DNA of 47,451 bases, taken from the NCBI GenBank assembly GCA_018712835.1, contig DVGF01000030.1:1-47451 (forward strand), read 5' to 3'. Positions 1 through 9,685 of the stretch are shown here, piece after piece. A program made the position numbers and the translations under genes. This DNA comes from Candidatus Ventrenecus stercoripullorum. Lineage in GTDB: Bacteria; Bacillota_I; Bacilli_A; RF39; UBA660. The notes under the pieces are model-generated. The model was given only the letters and a program-made list of their open reading frames with translations, made no database searches and was not told the origin of the DNA. Within the stretch, counting starts at the first letter, position 1. Each line of letters starts with the position of its first letter.

Positions 1-483
1 CATTATCATACCAAAAGACCTATTCTTACTTTTAAACCTACCGATGAAGAAGGACATATTGAACATGGTTTATATACATCCTTTCATCTTGTTCTTGAAA
101 ACTTTGACAATCCTCAGTATACTATAAGTGAAAGAGTTAGGAAATTCATGGAATTTATGGGGAATAAGCCAGATACAATTTCTAACTTAAAAGAAAAGTA
201 TAAGGATGGTGATGTCATGGCATTTGCTAAAAAAGCAGAAGAATTATCCAAAAACACAAGATTTATTAACTATTACAACATTGAAGAGATGCATGAAGCA
301 GAGAAACAGGACTTTTATAACACTGGTAAACTTGAAGGCGAACATCAACGTAGCATAGAAATAGCTAAAAACATGCTAGATTTAGAGATTGACATCGATA
401 AAATTGTAAAAGCAACCGGTTTATCAGAAGAAGAAATCAGCCATTTAAAAGAGTCATCTGATAACAATGCAGATAGGAAATAG
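1..483 (+). CDS. Rpn family / PD-(D/E)XK nuclease-family transposase, C-terminal part (5' end outside window)
   Basis: Frame is open from base 1 (HYHTKRPILTFKPTDEEGHIEHGLYTSFHLVLENF...); C-terminal helix IAKNMLDLEIDIDKIVKATGLSEEEI is typical of the family and parallels the copy at 44190-45082. Confidence 0.7.
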   Translation, partial: HYHTKRPILTFKPTDEEGHIEHGLYTSFHLVLENFDNPQYTISERVRKFMEFMGNKPDTISNLKEKYKDGDVMAFAKKAEELSKNTRFINYYNIEEMHEAEKQDFYNTGKLEGEHQRSIEIAKNMLDLEIDIDKIVKATGLSEEEISHLKESSDNNADRK

Positions 484-489
484 GATTAT

Positions 490-1356
490 CTATTTCTTTT
501 TTATTGCTGTTAAGTGCCTCTGTGATTTTCCTATCATATAAATTGCCATGATAGAATTAATTATTGTTACAGCAAAGCCAGATATAGCTGCCATTATTGT
601 ACGAAATATTGCATCGCCATCGCCAAATTGACTTATCATTGCGACTTCTAAAGAAATCATAGCAATCATCGCAGCAGTCAGATTGATAAATTTACTAGCA
701 GATAGTACTGGGCTTTGCGTGTTTTTATATTTGATAACATTCACAATTCCAGCAATTACTAGATAAAAGTCATATAAGGCCACTAAATAAATTAAATATC
801 CTGGGTAAGAAACTTCTTCTTTTTGATGGATAATTAAAATTATCATTCCTGCTAATACAATGTCTAAGAATAAAAGAACAATCCCTATTTGTTTTAGTTT
901 CTGATATTCTTTTATAAGATTTTTTCCAAAGTCATTTTTATGAGCGCTTTTTATTAATGATAGTTTCATAAACCATAATAAAAGGTAATAGACTCCAAAG
1001 GTTATAAACCAAGCAGATTGATAATAAATTCCGGTAAAACATTTTAATAATCCAAATCCTAAATTTATAATAGAAGAAAAAATTAATGATAGCTTGGAAA
1101 TTCTACTATGATTTTGTTGAAACCATTGATAATGTTTGCTTTTTTTCAGAAAATCATTGCTAAATTGGCACGCTTTAAAAAACCATATGCAAAAAATAAT
1201 TAAAGCATAAGTAGATAATAAATATGAGAAGTATGCTAATGGGGTGTCTTCTAAGTGCATGCTAAAAACATAAATTAATAGGATTACACTAATAAAACAC
1301 AGAAGAAATCCAACAATTTTATTAGGATGAAATATTTTTGTGATTATTTTTTTCAT
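490..1356 (-). CDS. Polytopic membrane protein, unknown function
   Basis: 288 aa ORF with multiple hydrophobic segments. Confidence 0.7.
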   Translation of the reverse strand: MKKIITKIFHPNKIVGFLLCFISVILLIYVFSMHLEDTPLAYFSYLLSTYALIIFCIWFFKACQFSNDFLKKSKHYQWFQQNHSRISKLSLIFSSIINLGFGLLKCFTGIYYQSAWFITFGVYYLLLWFMKLSLIKSAHKNDFGKNLIKEYQKLKQIGIVLLFLDIVLAGMIILIIHQKEEVSYPGYLIYLVALYDFYLVIAGIVNVIKYKNTQSPVLSASKFINLTAAMIAMISLEVAMISQFGDGDAIFRTIMAAISGFAVTIINSIMAIYMIGKSQRHLTAIKKK

Positions 1357-1401
1357 AAAGATTAACTCCTAAAAATATTGTATCATAAAAAAAGAAGTTT
1401 T

Positions 1402-1806
1402 TTATTCCTTCTTTCCATTTTTTTCTTTTAAATAAGAATAAACTGGGTAGTCTAGAACACATATTACTAGCCCTATTACACCAACTATGATGCCAATTAA
1501 CATTTCGGATGCTTCTACACCATCAACCATGCATCTACTCATTCCAAAGCCCATGATAAGTGCTCCGATGACGCCAATTACCCAAGCAAATACTATGCCC
1601 CAGTTCACAGGTCCATGTGTTTTCTTTGGATGATGAGTTCGATATACTGGAATGATACATAATAAGATAATAAAACCAATGATTGCTACGACTACTCCAG
1701 CATTAAATAAATTCCATTCAGGAATTAAGCACATGCACATTCCAACAGCGAATATAAGTCCACCGATTGTTCCTAAAACGATTTCTAATAAAGTTTCTTT
1801 TTTCAT
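1402..1806 (-). CDS. Small membrane protein with four hydrophobic segments
   Basis: 134 aa ORF, hydrophobic helices, SD-like GGAGGG upstream. Confidence 0.65.
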   Translation of the reverse strand: MKKETLLEIVLGTIGGLIFAVGMCMCLIPEWNLFNAGVVVAIIGFIILLCIIPVYRTHHPKKTHGPVNWGIVFAWVIGVIGALIMGFGMSRCMVDGVEASEMLIGIIVGVIGLVICVLDYPVYSYLKEKNGKKE

Positions 1807-1823
1807 CTGTTTCCCTCCATTTT

Positions 1824-2051
1824 TTATTTTCTTTCTTCTTGTTCTTTTTTTAATCTTTCTTTTGCTTCTTCGATGGTTTCATCTTCTTTTCTTAAAAAGG
1901 TATCTACAAATTTGTTTTCGATTTTTTCATAACCACCAACGACTGTATCTTCTACCTTTTTATAGCCTCCAACGACGGTGTCTTCAATCTTTTGGTAACC
2001 GTTGACTACAGTTTTTTCGATTTTTTTGTTTGCTTCTACTAATTTAGACAT
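1824..2051 (-). CDS. Small protein with 11-residue repeats
   Basis: Tandem (K)(I/V)E(D/K)TVV(x)GY(x)K units, then a charged tail; SD AAGGAG upstream. Confidence 0.65.
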   Translation of the reverse strand: MSKLVEANKKIEKTVVNGYQKIEDTVVGGYKKVEDTVVGGYEKIENKFVDTFLRKEDETIEEAKERLKKEQEERK

Positions 2052-2165
2052 ATTTACTCCTTTCTAAAACAACACTTGTTTGTTTCATACGTTTTTAGTA
2101 TAATTTTTTTAGAAAAAAGAAACAATCATCAATTTTTAAACATTTGTTGGAATAATGGAGGAGAT

Positions 2166-2702
2166 ATGAATACACCGAATAATAAAAGAAAAAGGGAGTC
2201 GAAGCAAAAAATAGAAAAAGTTTTTATTCAATTGTTGCAAACAAAAGAATTAAATGAAATCTCTGTTACAGAAATTTGTAAAGAAGCTCATCTTAATCGT
2301 TCTACCTTTTATGCAAATTATTTAGATGTTTATGATTTAGCAGATAAGGTTGCCTTAGATTTAGAACAGGAAGTTTTTTCTCTTTATAAAGAAGAAAGAG
2401 ACACAAAATATAATTCTAATGACTTTTTAAAATTATTTCGGCATATTAAAGAAAATCAAATTTTTTATCAAACTTATTTTAAATTAAATAAAGATCAAAA
2501 TTTTAATGGAGTTTTACTTTATGACACAAATCTATCGAAAGTATTTTTTAATGATAAATATGTGGATTATCATATAGAGTTTTTTAAGGCAGGGTTGAAT
2601 GCAATTATTAAAAAATGGCTTTATAATGGGTGCAAGGAAGAACCAGAAGAGATTGACTTTATTATTAAAGAGGAATATAAAACCAAGAATTTTAACTTTT
2701 AA
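2166..2702 (+). CDS. TetR/AcrR family transcriptional regulator
   Basis: N-terminal HTH (KIEKVFIQLLQTKELNEISVTEICKEAHLNRSTFYANYLDVYDLAD); SD ggagga upstream of ATG 2166, preferred over the ORF-track start. Confidence 0.85.
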   Translation: MNTPNNKRKRESKQKIEKVFIQLLQTKELNEISVTEICKEAHLNRSTFYANYLDVYDLADKVALDLEQEVFSLYKEERDTKYNSNDFLKLFRHIKENQIFYQTYFKLNKDQNFNGVLLYDTNLSKVFFNDKYVDYHIEFFKAGLNAIIKKWLYNGCKEEPEEIDFIIKEEYKTKNFNF

Positions 2703-2717
2703 TTCTTGGTTATTTTT
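2681..2717. terminator. Bidirectional intrinsic terminator between convergent genes
   Basis: AACCAAGAATT...AATTCTTGGTT stem followed by a T-run. Confidence 0.8.
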
Positions 2718-3222
2718 TTAGTTGAAATTGATTTTGATTTAAAATTTCTTTTACTGTTTCTTCTACTGAAAGTTTTGACGTATCTAGGATATTTTGTTTT
2801 GGATATTCTGCTTCTTTAAAATCTTGGAGGAGTTCTAGACACCGTGGACCCATTTGCCAGTCTTCTCTTCTTTCTTTATCGCGAGCCAAAATGGTTTCTT
2901 CATCTACTAAAAGGACGATGAATTTTGTATCAATTCCTTCAAAAGAATTTTGTAATAGGCTTAAATTTTCTGGCATAATGATGTAATTAAATACAACATC
3001 GTATCCATAGTCTAAATAGGTTTTGATTATATTTATGCAAACTTTCCAGAAAACTTCTAAGTGATTTCCTTCTTTCCAAGGAGACACATAACTACCTACT
3101 ACATGATGATATACTTCATCACCTTCTAGTAATACAGACTTTTCTAAGGACTCTGCGATAGCTTTCGAAACAGTACTTTTTCCAACTCCGGCCGGACCGG
3201 TAATTAAATATAATTTACTCAT
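2710..3222 (-). CDS. AAA family ATPase / small P-loop kinase
   Basis: Walker A GPAGVGKSTVS; ATGA overlap with upstream NUDIX gene. Confidence 0.75.
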   Translation of the reverse strand: MSKLYLITGPAGVGKSTVSKAIAESLEKSVLLEGDEVYHHVVGSYVSPWKEGNHLEVFWKVCINIIKTYLDYGYDVVFNYIIMPENLSLLQNSFEGIDTKFIVLLVDEETILARDKERREDWQMGPRCLELLQDFKEAEYPKQNILDTSKLSVEETVKEILNQNQFQLKK

Positions 3223-3821
3223 GATTTTCTCCTTTTTAATTTCAGATATGTTTCAATTAAATCTGGGTCGTTTTGATTTTCTGGAATATTTGAAATATCA
3301 AAGAATTTTATTTCTTTTGACTCTTCATCCCATTTTAACTCTCCTGTGTAATTACGAACACAGTAAAGAGCTGTATTATTTATCACTACATCTCCATTTG
3401 GATAATCATTTCTTCTACTTGGTCCGGTTACTAGTGCGATTAATTCTAAATCTTTTTCCAGAACTTCTAAATTTGTTTCTTCTTTGATTTCACGAATGAC
3501 TGTCTCTTCGATTCTTTCTCCTAATTCTTGACAGCCTCCTGGAACTCCCCATTTATCTCTGTCAGCCCTTCTTTGTAACAATATTTGTCCTTTGTCATTT
3601 AAGATAATGGCTGCGGCTCCATCTTGGAGTAAGACAAATTTATGACGTAACTCTCCCATACACATTCTAGCGAATACTGGGTAACCGATAATATTACTTA
3701 GTTTTATAATTTCATCGGGTGTCATTTGGTTTACGATTTCTGTTAGTTGTTCATAAGAAATATTTCTTTTTTCTTCTGTTGATAATTTTTTTATATCATT
3801 TAAGATTTCTTTTGAGTCCAT
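3219..3821 (-). CDS. NUDIX hydrolase
   Basis: Nudix box GGCQELGERIEETVIREIKEETNLEV. Confidence 0.9.
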   Translation of the reverse strand: MDSKEILNDIKKLSTEEKRNISYEQLTEIVNQMTPDEIIKLSNIIGYPVFARMCMGELRHKFVLLQDGAAAIILNDKGQILLQRRADRDKWGVPGGCQELGERIEETVIREIKEETNLEVLEKDLELIALVTGPSRRNDYPNGDVVINNTALYCVRNYTGELKWDEESKEIKFFDISNIPENQNDPDLIETYLKLKRRKS

Positions 3822-3839
3822 TTGTTTTACTTCTTTCTT

Positions 3840-4220
3840 TTAGATATGATTTTCCATATTGATGTTATTTTGTTTGATTAAATTATCTAGTTCTTTTTTG
3901 GAAATGTAACTTTGCGAATAAGGAAGAGTCTCTGTTTCTTTTTGGTAAATGCTTTTAATACCACTTAGGAAAGGAATTCTATCATAGATGTAAAATGCGT
4001 CTTGTAAAAATCCTATGTTCTTTTGATACTTACTTGCTTTTTCGCTTGTATAATCTTTTTCCATTTTTTCTATTAGTCTTGTTACATCACCGCCATCATA
4101 ATAATCTTCCACAGCATTCGCTAAACATAGACTAAGAATATTATTTTTCATTTTATATTCTACATCAATTACAACATAATAGATATTGTTTTGTAATTTT
4201 ATTCTTTTTTCAATAGTCAT
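3840..4220 (-). CDS. Hypothetical protein
   Basis: 126 aa ORF in a same-strand run. Confidence 0.5.
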   Translation of the reverse strand: MTIEKRIKLQNNIYYVVIDVEYKMKNNILSLCLANAVEDYYDGGDVTRLIEKMEKDYTSEKASKYQKNIGFLQDAFYIYDRIPFLSGIKSIYQKETETLPYSQSYISKKELDNLIKQNNINMENHI

Positions 4221-4250
4221 ATTTTTTTCTTCTTTCTTTATATTTTTTGT

Positions 4251-6734
4251 TTACCAGGAAGAGCCTCCTCCTCCGCCACTTCCGCCGCCAGAGGAACCGC
4301 CCCCTGAACCACCAGAAGAACCACCGCTAGAAGGACTTTGGGACATTGCTCTTTCTGCAGAAGTCATTGTTGTATTCATAAAACTTGAAAACATTACTAC
4401 ATCAAATGTGCTTGGAGAGTCATACCAGGTTGGTGGTTCAGTCGCAATAGTTTCAAATTTTTTAATCCATTTATCAGAAATTCCTAAAACATATGTGTAA
4501 GGTAAGATGTCATAGAAGTAAGTAGGATGTTCCATTACAAGGGCTTCTAATTTTTCTTTTTCTGCGGTTTCAAGGAAATTTTTAAATCCCTTAATCTTTC
4601 CTAACATTTCTATACCATAGTCGGTTCTTTTTGGCATAAGTTTAAAGAAAACCATAATTCCTATTAATGATACTAGACCTAATATGCAGCCAACAAGAAA
4701 GATTGGTTCGCTTAATACGATGTTCCAAATCGGTAATGATGAGACTATTGGTATGAAAGATAGTAACATAATAACATTCCATGCGATTGTAAATGATATA
4801 TTTGGGACCGTGAGACCAATTAAGAAAAACATAGAATAAAATCCAAATACAAAGAGGATTGTTATTAATGTACTTATGCCACCGGTTTCTAAAGAAGGTG
4901 CAGTTAATGTTGCAATCATTGTTAAAATCATAAATAATATCAGAATTGGTTTAGTAAAGCTATTTTTTACAAATATTTTTTCTTTATTTTCTTTTGCTGA
5001 TATATTTTTTATAATTTCATTCATTGTAAGATAAAAACTATTTTCTAAGTCTTCTTTTCTTACTTCATTTTTCATTTTAAATAAACCTGTTAAAAATAGT
5101 CTTTCTGAGGCATCGTTGCCATCGTATTCTTTTAGTTTGGTAATTTTAAAACTTTTTGACTTAGCAAATAAAGAAGTTTCTTCGGTTTCACTAATTTTTA
5201 TATATCCTTTATTAGCCAGATAAATCATTAGGGATATTACATCTTTTTTCTCGGCTTTGCCCTTATACAAATAGCCTACTTCTAAACTATTAAATCCTTC
5301 TGGTGGATAGAATTCAACGGTCTCTATTACCTTTTTGTCGCGACCAAATTTTAACCATAAAATGAATGAAATAATTAAACATAAAATAGGAACAATTAAC
5401 ATGAAATAGGTATCACTACCATAATTTAGTTCTGCTCCGACAAAATAACCTTCTTCTAATTCTGTTCGAATAGTAAGTCCTTCATTTTCTTCTAATATTC
5501 CATCATAGCTACCAGTAATGGTGTTATTTTCCACTTGGTATGTAATATTCTGGTTTTCTAATTCTCCATGACTCCCACTGGAAAATCCTAGCTTTGTTTC
5601 ATCAAAGTCTTTTGGCATTTCGACAGTAAATGTGATATTTCCAATGGCTGTATCCCACTCTTCACCAATTAAGTCAAAATATAATTCGTCATAATCTCTC
5701 GTTTTATCTTTTCCTAAATTGTAGTTGTATTTTATGACATAAGTAGCTTTTCCTGTAAATGTTTTAAAGGCATCTCCTATTTGTATTACATAATATCCAT
5801 TTTCTTTTGTTGTTGTGTAGGTGTTATCTACTGTTACATTAGAAATTTGTACTCTGTTTTGTTCACTAGTACCATCTAATCTTTCTACTAAGTTGGTAAG
5901 AGGGATCCGTCTAATAATTCCATGTCTTTCTTCTTGAAAATTTGCTGTGATAGTTTCTGTAATATCTAATGTATTGTTTTCATTTACTTTTACATGGATA
6001 TCGTAAGCATCAATCACATATGGATATGCATTATATTTAGAGAGCTTGCTAGGAGTAGTGGATCCTGACTGGGTTTCAAAGTAACCTTGTGGTAGTTCTA
6101 AATACATTGTTATACCTGCATATTCTTCTAATATTCCTTGATATGAGCCCTTTATCGTAGTATTTTCTACTGTATATTCGATTTTTTGCTCTGTAGATCC
6201 ATAATTACCACCTAAAAATTCTAAATTTGTGTCATCAAACTCTTTAGGCATCTCTATTTGAAAGGTCACATTACCAATGACTGTATCCCAATCTATACCA
6301 ATAATATCATAGTATATTTCATCAAAAGTAAGATATTCGTCTTGGCCTAAGTCTAAAGTATAGGAAATCATATAAGTATTTGTTCCTGTCACTTCTTTTT
6401 CTGTAGAACCAATTTGAATTTGATATTCTCCGTCTTTTTCATTTGTTGTAAATTCTTGGTTTACTTCTACATTAGAAATGGTTTCATTTTCGTTTAAAGG
6501 AATATTTCTTAAAATACCTTGAGATGCTTCGCGGAAATTTACTGTTATCGTTTCACTCACATTTATTGTATTGTCTTGCTGGACTTCTAAATTCACATCA
6601 TAGGCATCTATAACATATTCATAATTATTGTATTCTTCTTGCATACTTGGTGTATATTCATCTACTAAAGCATTCCCTTGTTTTATAAAAAAGCAAGAGA
6701 GAATTACTATTATCCCCAATAACCCTTTTTTCAT
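4251..6734 (-). CDS. DUF2207-type membrane protein with duplicated extracellular domain and Gly/Ser-rich C-terminus
   Basis: Two copies of Y(V/I)IDAYD...ETIT...G(I)(L/I)R(N/R)IPL...; TM segments; C-term GGSSGGSGGGSSGGGSGGGGGSSW; next to LemA. Confidence 0.88.
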   Translation of the reverse strand: MKKGLLGIIVILSCFFIKQGNALVDEYTPSMQEEYNNYEYVIDAYDVNLEVQQDNTINVSETITVNFREASQGILRNIPLNENETISNVEVNQEFTTNEKDGEYQIQIGSTEKEVTGTNTYMISYTLDLGQDEYLTFDEIYYDIIGIDWDTVIGNVTFQIEMPKEFDDTNLEFLGGNYGSTEQKIEYTVENTTIKGSYQGILEEYAGITMYLELPQGYFETQSGSTTPSKLSKYNAYPYVIDAYDIHVKVNENNTLDITETITANFQEERHGIIRRIPLTNLVERLDGTSEQNRVQISNVTVDNTYTTTKENGYYVIQIGDAFKTFTGKATYVIKYNYNLGKDKTRDYDELYFDLIGEEWDTAIGNITFTVEMPKDFDETKLGFSSGSHGELENQNITYQVENNTITGSYDGILEENEGLTIRTELEEGYFVGAELNYGSDTYFMLIVPILCLIISFILWLKFGRDKKVIETVEFYPPEGFNSLEVGYLYKGKAEKKDVISLMIYLANKGYIKISETEETSLFAKSKSFKITKLKEYDGNDASERLFLTGLFKMKNEVRKEDLENSFYLTMNEIIKNISAKENKEKIFVKNSFTKPILILFMILTMIATLTAPSLETGGISTLITILFVFGFYSMFFLIGLTVPNISFTIAWNVIMLLSFIPIVSSLPIWNIVLSEPIFLVGCILGLVSLIGIMVFFKLMPKRTDYGIEMLGKIKGFKNFLETAEKEKLEALVMEHPTYFYDILPYTYVLGISDKWIKKFETIATEPPTWYDSPSTFDVVMFSSFMNTTMTSAERAMSQSPSSGGSSGGSGGGSSGGGSGGGGGSSW

Positions 6735-6735
6735 C

Positions 6736-7284
6736 TTATAACTCCACTTCTACATTTTCTTTTTCTTCTTCTTTTATTTCAAGCATTTTTTTAGTTCGAT
6801 AATGAAAGAGTTTGGCAATCATGTTACTTGGAAACATTTCTACTTTATTGTTATACATACGAACAACTGCGTTGTAATATTTTCTAGAATTAGCTATATC
6901 ATTTTCTACTTGTGTTAGTTCTTTACTTAAATCCTTAAAATTTTCACTTGCTTTTAAATCTGGATAATTTTCCGCTAAAAACATAATTTTTTGTATATTA
7001 CTGTTTAACTCTTCGTTTGTTTGTAATTTTTCTTCGTTTGACATTGTATCATACATATGATTTCTTAAACTGATTACTTTTTCTAATGTCTCTTTTTCGT
7101 GTTTTGCATAACCTTTTACAGTTTCGACTAAATTAGGAATTAAATCCCATCTTTTTTTCAAATAAACATCCATCGTTGAAAACGCTTCTTTCACTTTATT
7201 GGTTAGGGTAATTAAACTATTGTAAACTATAAATACATAAATTAGAATTACCACTACAATCGCAACAACAATATAAATCCACAT
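6736..7284 (-). CDS. lemA: LemA family protein
   Basis: N-terminal TM then YNSLITLTNKVKEAFSTMDVYLKKRWDLIPNLVETVKGYAKHEKETLEKV. Confidence 0.93.
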   Translation of the reverse strand: MWIYIVVAIVVVILIYVFIVYNSLITLTNKVKEAFSTMDVYLKKRWDLIPNLVETVKGYAKHEKETLEKVISLRNHMYDTMSNEEKLQTNEELNSNIQKIMFLAENYPDLKASENFKDLSKELTQVENDIANSRKYYNAVVRMYNNKVEMFPSNMIAKLFHYRTKKMLEIKEEEKENVEVEL

Positions 7285-7350
7285 AGTTTCACTTCCTCTA
7301 TGATTTTATTATATCATGCTACTTATTTCATGAAAAGAAAAAAAAGTCAC

Positions 7351-8199
7351 TTAGACTTTCTTCTTAAGTTTTTGAATCGGGCTACCTATAAAGCCATAAA
7401 TTCCTACTACACTAAAAAGAAGACCTACTCCTAAAGCTAGATAATCTGGTTCTCTTTCAATTACAAGGATTTCTTCAGGTTTTTTTGGATTATAACGGAC
7501 ATCTACTGTTGTATTTTGTTTTTTAGGTTGTGATGTATAATAGTTTCCTGTTGATTGGTAAGTTTGACCATCTATAACAAACTCTAATACTTCGGTTTTT
7601 AATCCTGCTTTATTTTCTTCATACCCTACTACTGTAGCAGTTGTAGGTTTATAAGTTATTGTTTTTAAATTGAACGTTTCAAATCCATCTGTTGCATAGG
7701 ATAATATGACAATCCCAATTAAAAAGAAGATAAAGCATAGTAGCATTTGTTGCCATAATTTCATTGGTGTCACTTTTATTCCATTGATATATTCTACATT
7801 CTCAGTTCTTTCTATACCAAGAGATTTTAAAAAGAAATGTATTCCTAGTATTGCACTTGTAAAAATAAAAGCAATGATTATGATAATTGTAGTATCAAGA
7901 GAATTAATAATATCACTAGGATTTTGTGGGTTATACTTTATGTTTACTGTTCGAGGAATTCTCGTTCGACCATCAGAAATTTCTTCTTGATAAGGCTTAT
8001 TATTTACTACATATTCTATTAGTAGTTGACCGTCGTTATACTCCTCTATCACTACAGCTTCTGCTGGTTCATAGTTTAAATATTTTTCGATATAATCACT
8101 TAACTTTGGAAAAGACATGTAAAGTATAAATATTGATGCGGCAATGCCAACAATCCCTAGTGCTATGCCTATCCATTTTTCTTTTTGTAATTCTTTCAT
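7351..8199 (-). CDS. DUF3592-like membrane protein (two domain copies)
   Basis: Repeated pattern A(V/T)V...Y(E)...Y...VRYNPKKPEEILV / IKYNPQNPSDI between TM helices. Confidence 0.75.
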   Translation of the reverse strand: MKELQKEKWIGIALGIVGIAASIFILYMSFPKLSDYIEKYLNYEPAEAVVIEEYNDGQLLIEYVVNNKPYQEEISDGRTRIPRTVNIKYNPQNPSDIINSLDTTIIIIIAFIFTSAILGIHFFLKSLGIERTENVEYINGIKVTPMKLWQQMLLCFIFFLIGIVILSYATDGFETFNLKTITYKPTTATVVGYEENKAGLKTEVLEFVIDGQTYQSTGNYYTSQPKKQNTTVDVRYNPKKPEEILVIEREPDYLALGVGLLFSVVGIYGFIGSPIQKLKKKV

Positions 8200-8241
8200 A
8201 ACATAAACTCCTATGGTTGTATTTTATCATGAATAAACTAG

Positions 8242-8264
8242 AAAAAAAAGAACGAAATTCGTTC
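8242..8264 (-). terminator. Intrinsic terminator
   Basis: GGAACGAATTTCGTTC + T-run on the minus strand, just downstream of the flavin reductase reading frame. Confidence 0.6.
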
Positions 8265-8269
8265 CTTTC

Positions 8270-8832
8270 CTATTTAAGATCTAGCCCGTCTTTAAAAGCT
8301 TCGCCAACTCTTTCACCAATTTTATAATATCTATGGGTATAAGGGTCAAATGCAATCGCGTTTAGTAAAGAAATATCGACATTTCCATCTTTTAAAATGC
8401 TTTCATCGGCTGTTACATTGCAAATTTTTCCTACGACACCACAGCCATATTCATTGTCTTGATATTCAATAAATTCACATTCCATGCAAATTGGAAATTC
8501 GTTAATAATTGGAGCATCGATGAAATCTGATTTGGTTGCGGTTAGGCCACTTTTGGCAAATTTGTCTTTCATAGTATTGGCTGAAACTACCCCAAAATAG
8601 TCGGCTTCTTTCACATGATTTGCATCGGCGATGCTAACGGTAAAAGATTTTCTTTCTTTGATGTTTTTTACTGTTTTATGACTTTCTGTTAAGTTTAGAA
8701 CAATGATATCTCTTTCTAACATCATTCCCCAAGCTGCATTCATAACGTAATCGTTTCATCTTCATTATATGTAGCAATCATAAGTACAGGCATCGGAAAA
8801 ATGGCTTCTGTTGTTTTTATTTGTTTTCTCAT
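8270..8832 (-). pseudogene. Flavin reductase family protein, frameshifted near codon 30
   Basis: MNAAWGMMLERDIIVLNLTESHKTVKNI... is the family core; the missing N-terminus (MRKQIKTTEAIFPMPVLMIATYNEDETIT) is in another frame from ATG 8832 with SD GGGAG. Confidence 0.8.
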
Positions 8833-8860
8833 ATTCTCCCTACTTTCTATGTTTATTTTA

Positions 8861-9346
8861 CTATTTTATTATTTCTATTTCAATACTACCTGTTCCTATT
8901 ACTTCTTGTAATTCTTCGACATTTTCTATTTTCCCAATTCTAGTATAGGAATACGATGTTTTAAAATCTTCATAAAAGAGAACTAAGCAATTATCGCCGT
9001 ATAACATGATATCGCCCGCTTCAATGGTTTCGACTTTTATAGGATTTGACGGTAGCATACTTTCTAGATAACGGTATTTTTCATTGCCATTTAATTCATT
9101 CATTGTTATTTTTAAAGGAAGAAGTTTTTGAAATGCTTGGGTTGTTTCGTTTTGTTCTAGAGAGGCTTCAAATGGACGTCCATTTATAAGGATAGAAATT
9201 TGTGTTTGGGTTTCCATGGATAATTCCTCACTTTCTAAGTTATGATTTTCTTTAATTATTAATTCTTTTTCTTGGAATGATAAAGAAAAAAACATTCCTA
9301 TACAACAGCAATATAATAATATAATTAATCCCCAACTCTTTTTCAT
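8861..9346 (-). CDS. Cyclophilin-like fold protein with N-terminal membrane anchor
   Basis: ILINGRPFEASLEQNETTQAFQKLLPLKITMNELNGNEKYRYL...GDIMLYGDNCLVLFYEDF. Confidence 0.8.
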   Translation of the reverse strand: MKKSWGLIILLYCCCIGMFFSLSFQEKELIIKENHNLESEELSMETQTQISILINGRPFEASLEQNETTQAFQKLLPLKITMNELNGNEKYRYLESMLPSNPIKVETIEAGDIMLYGDNCLVLFYEDFKTSYSYTRIGKIENVEELQEVIGTGSIEIEIIK

Positions 9347-9424
9347 ATTTTGTCCTTTCTTACATTAGCTTAACACCTAAAGTCTACTTTAAAGCAAGAA
9401 AAAAAAGACAAATTTTTATCTTTT

Positions 9425-9673
9425 TTATGACTCTAGAATTTTTTGGGCATAAGAGCAATCGGCAATGACTTTTTTCTTTTCATTTTTTGCTTCTTCTATC
9501 ACTTTCATTACTAATCTTTTGGCAATTTTTTGTCCTCGATAATTCTCGTCTACTTCGGTATGGATAATATTCCAAGTATCTTTCTCTTCGATAAATTCAC
9601 AAATTCCTATTACTTTTTCTTCGTCTAAAGCCACGGCTTGATTTTCTTTTTTATTCCATAGTATTTGAACCAT
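9425..9673 (-). CDS. GNAT-like N-acetyltransferase (short, YjdJ-type)
   Basis: HTEVDENYRGQKIAKRLVMKVIEEAKNEKKKVIADCSYAQ. Confidence 0.85.
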   Translation of the reverse strand: MVQILWNKKENQAVALDEEKVIGICEFIEEKDTWNIIHTEVDENYRGQKIAKRLVMKVIEEAKNEKKKVIADCSYAQKILES

Positions 9674-9685
9674 ATTCTTTCCTTT

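Noticed and set aside
1652-2005. Plus-strand ORF antisense to two minus genes, and similar ORFs such as 11270-11982, 15033-15528 and 33630-33818
   Set aside because: Low-complexity antisense frames of well-supported genes, without SD or recognisable domains.
4186-4500. Poly-proline ORF (EEPPPPPLPPPEEPPPEPPEEPP)
   Set aside because: Antisense of the Gly/Ser-rich C-terminus of the DUF2207 gene; no independent coding support.
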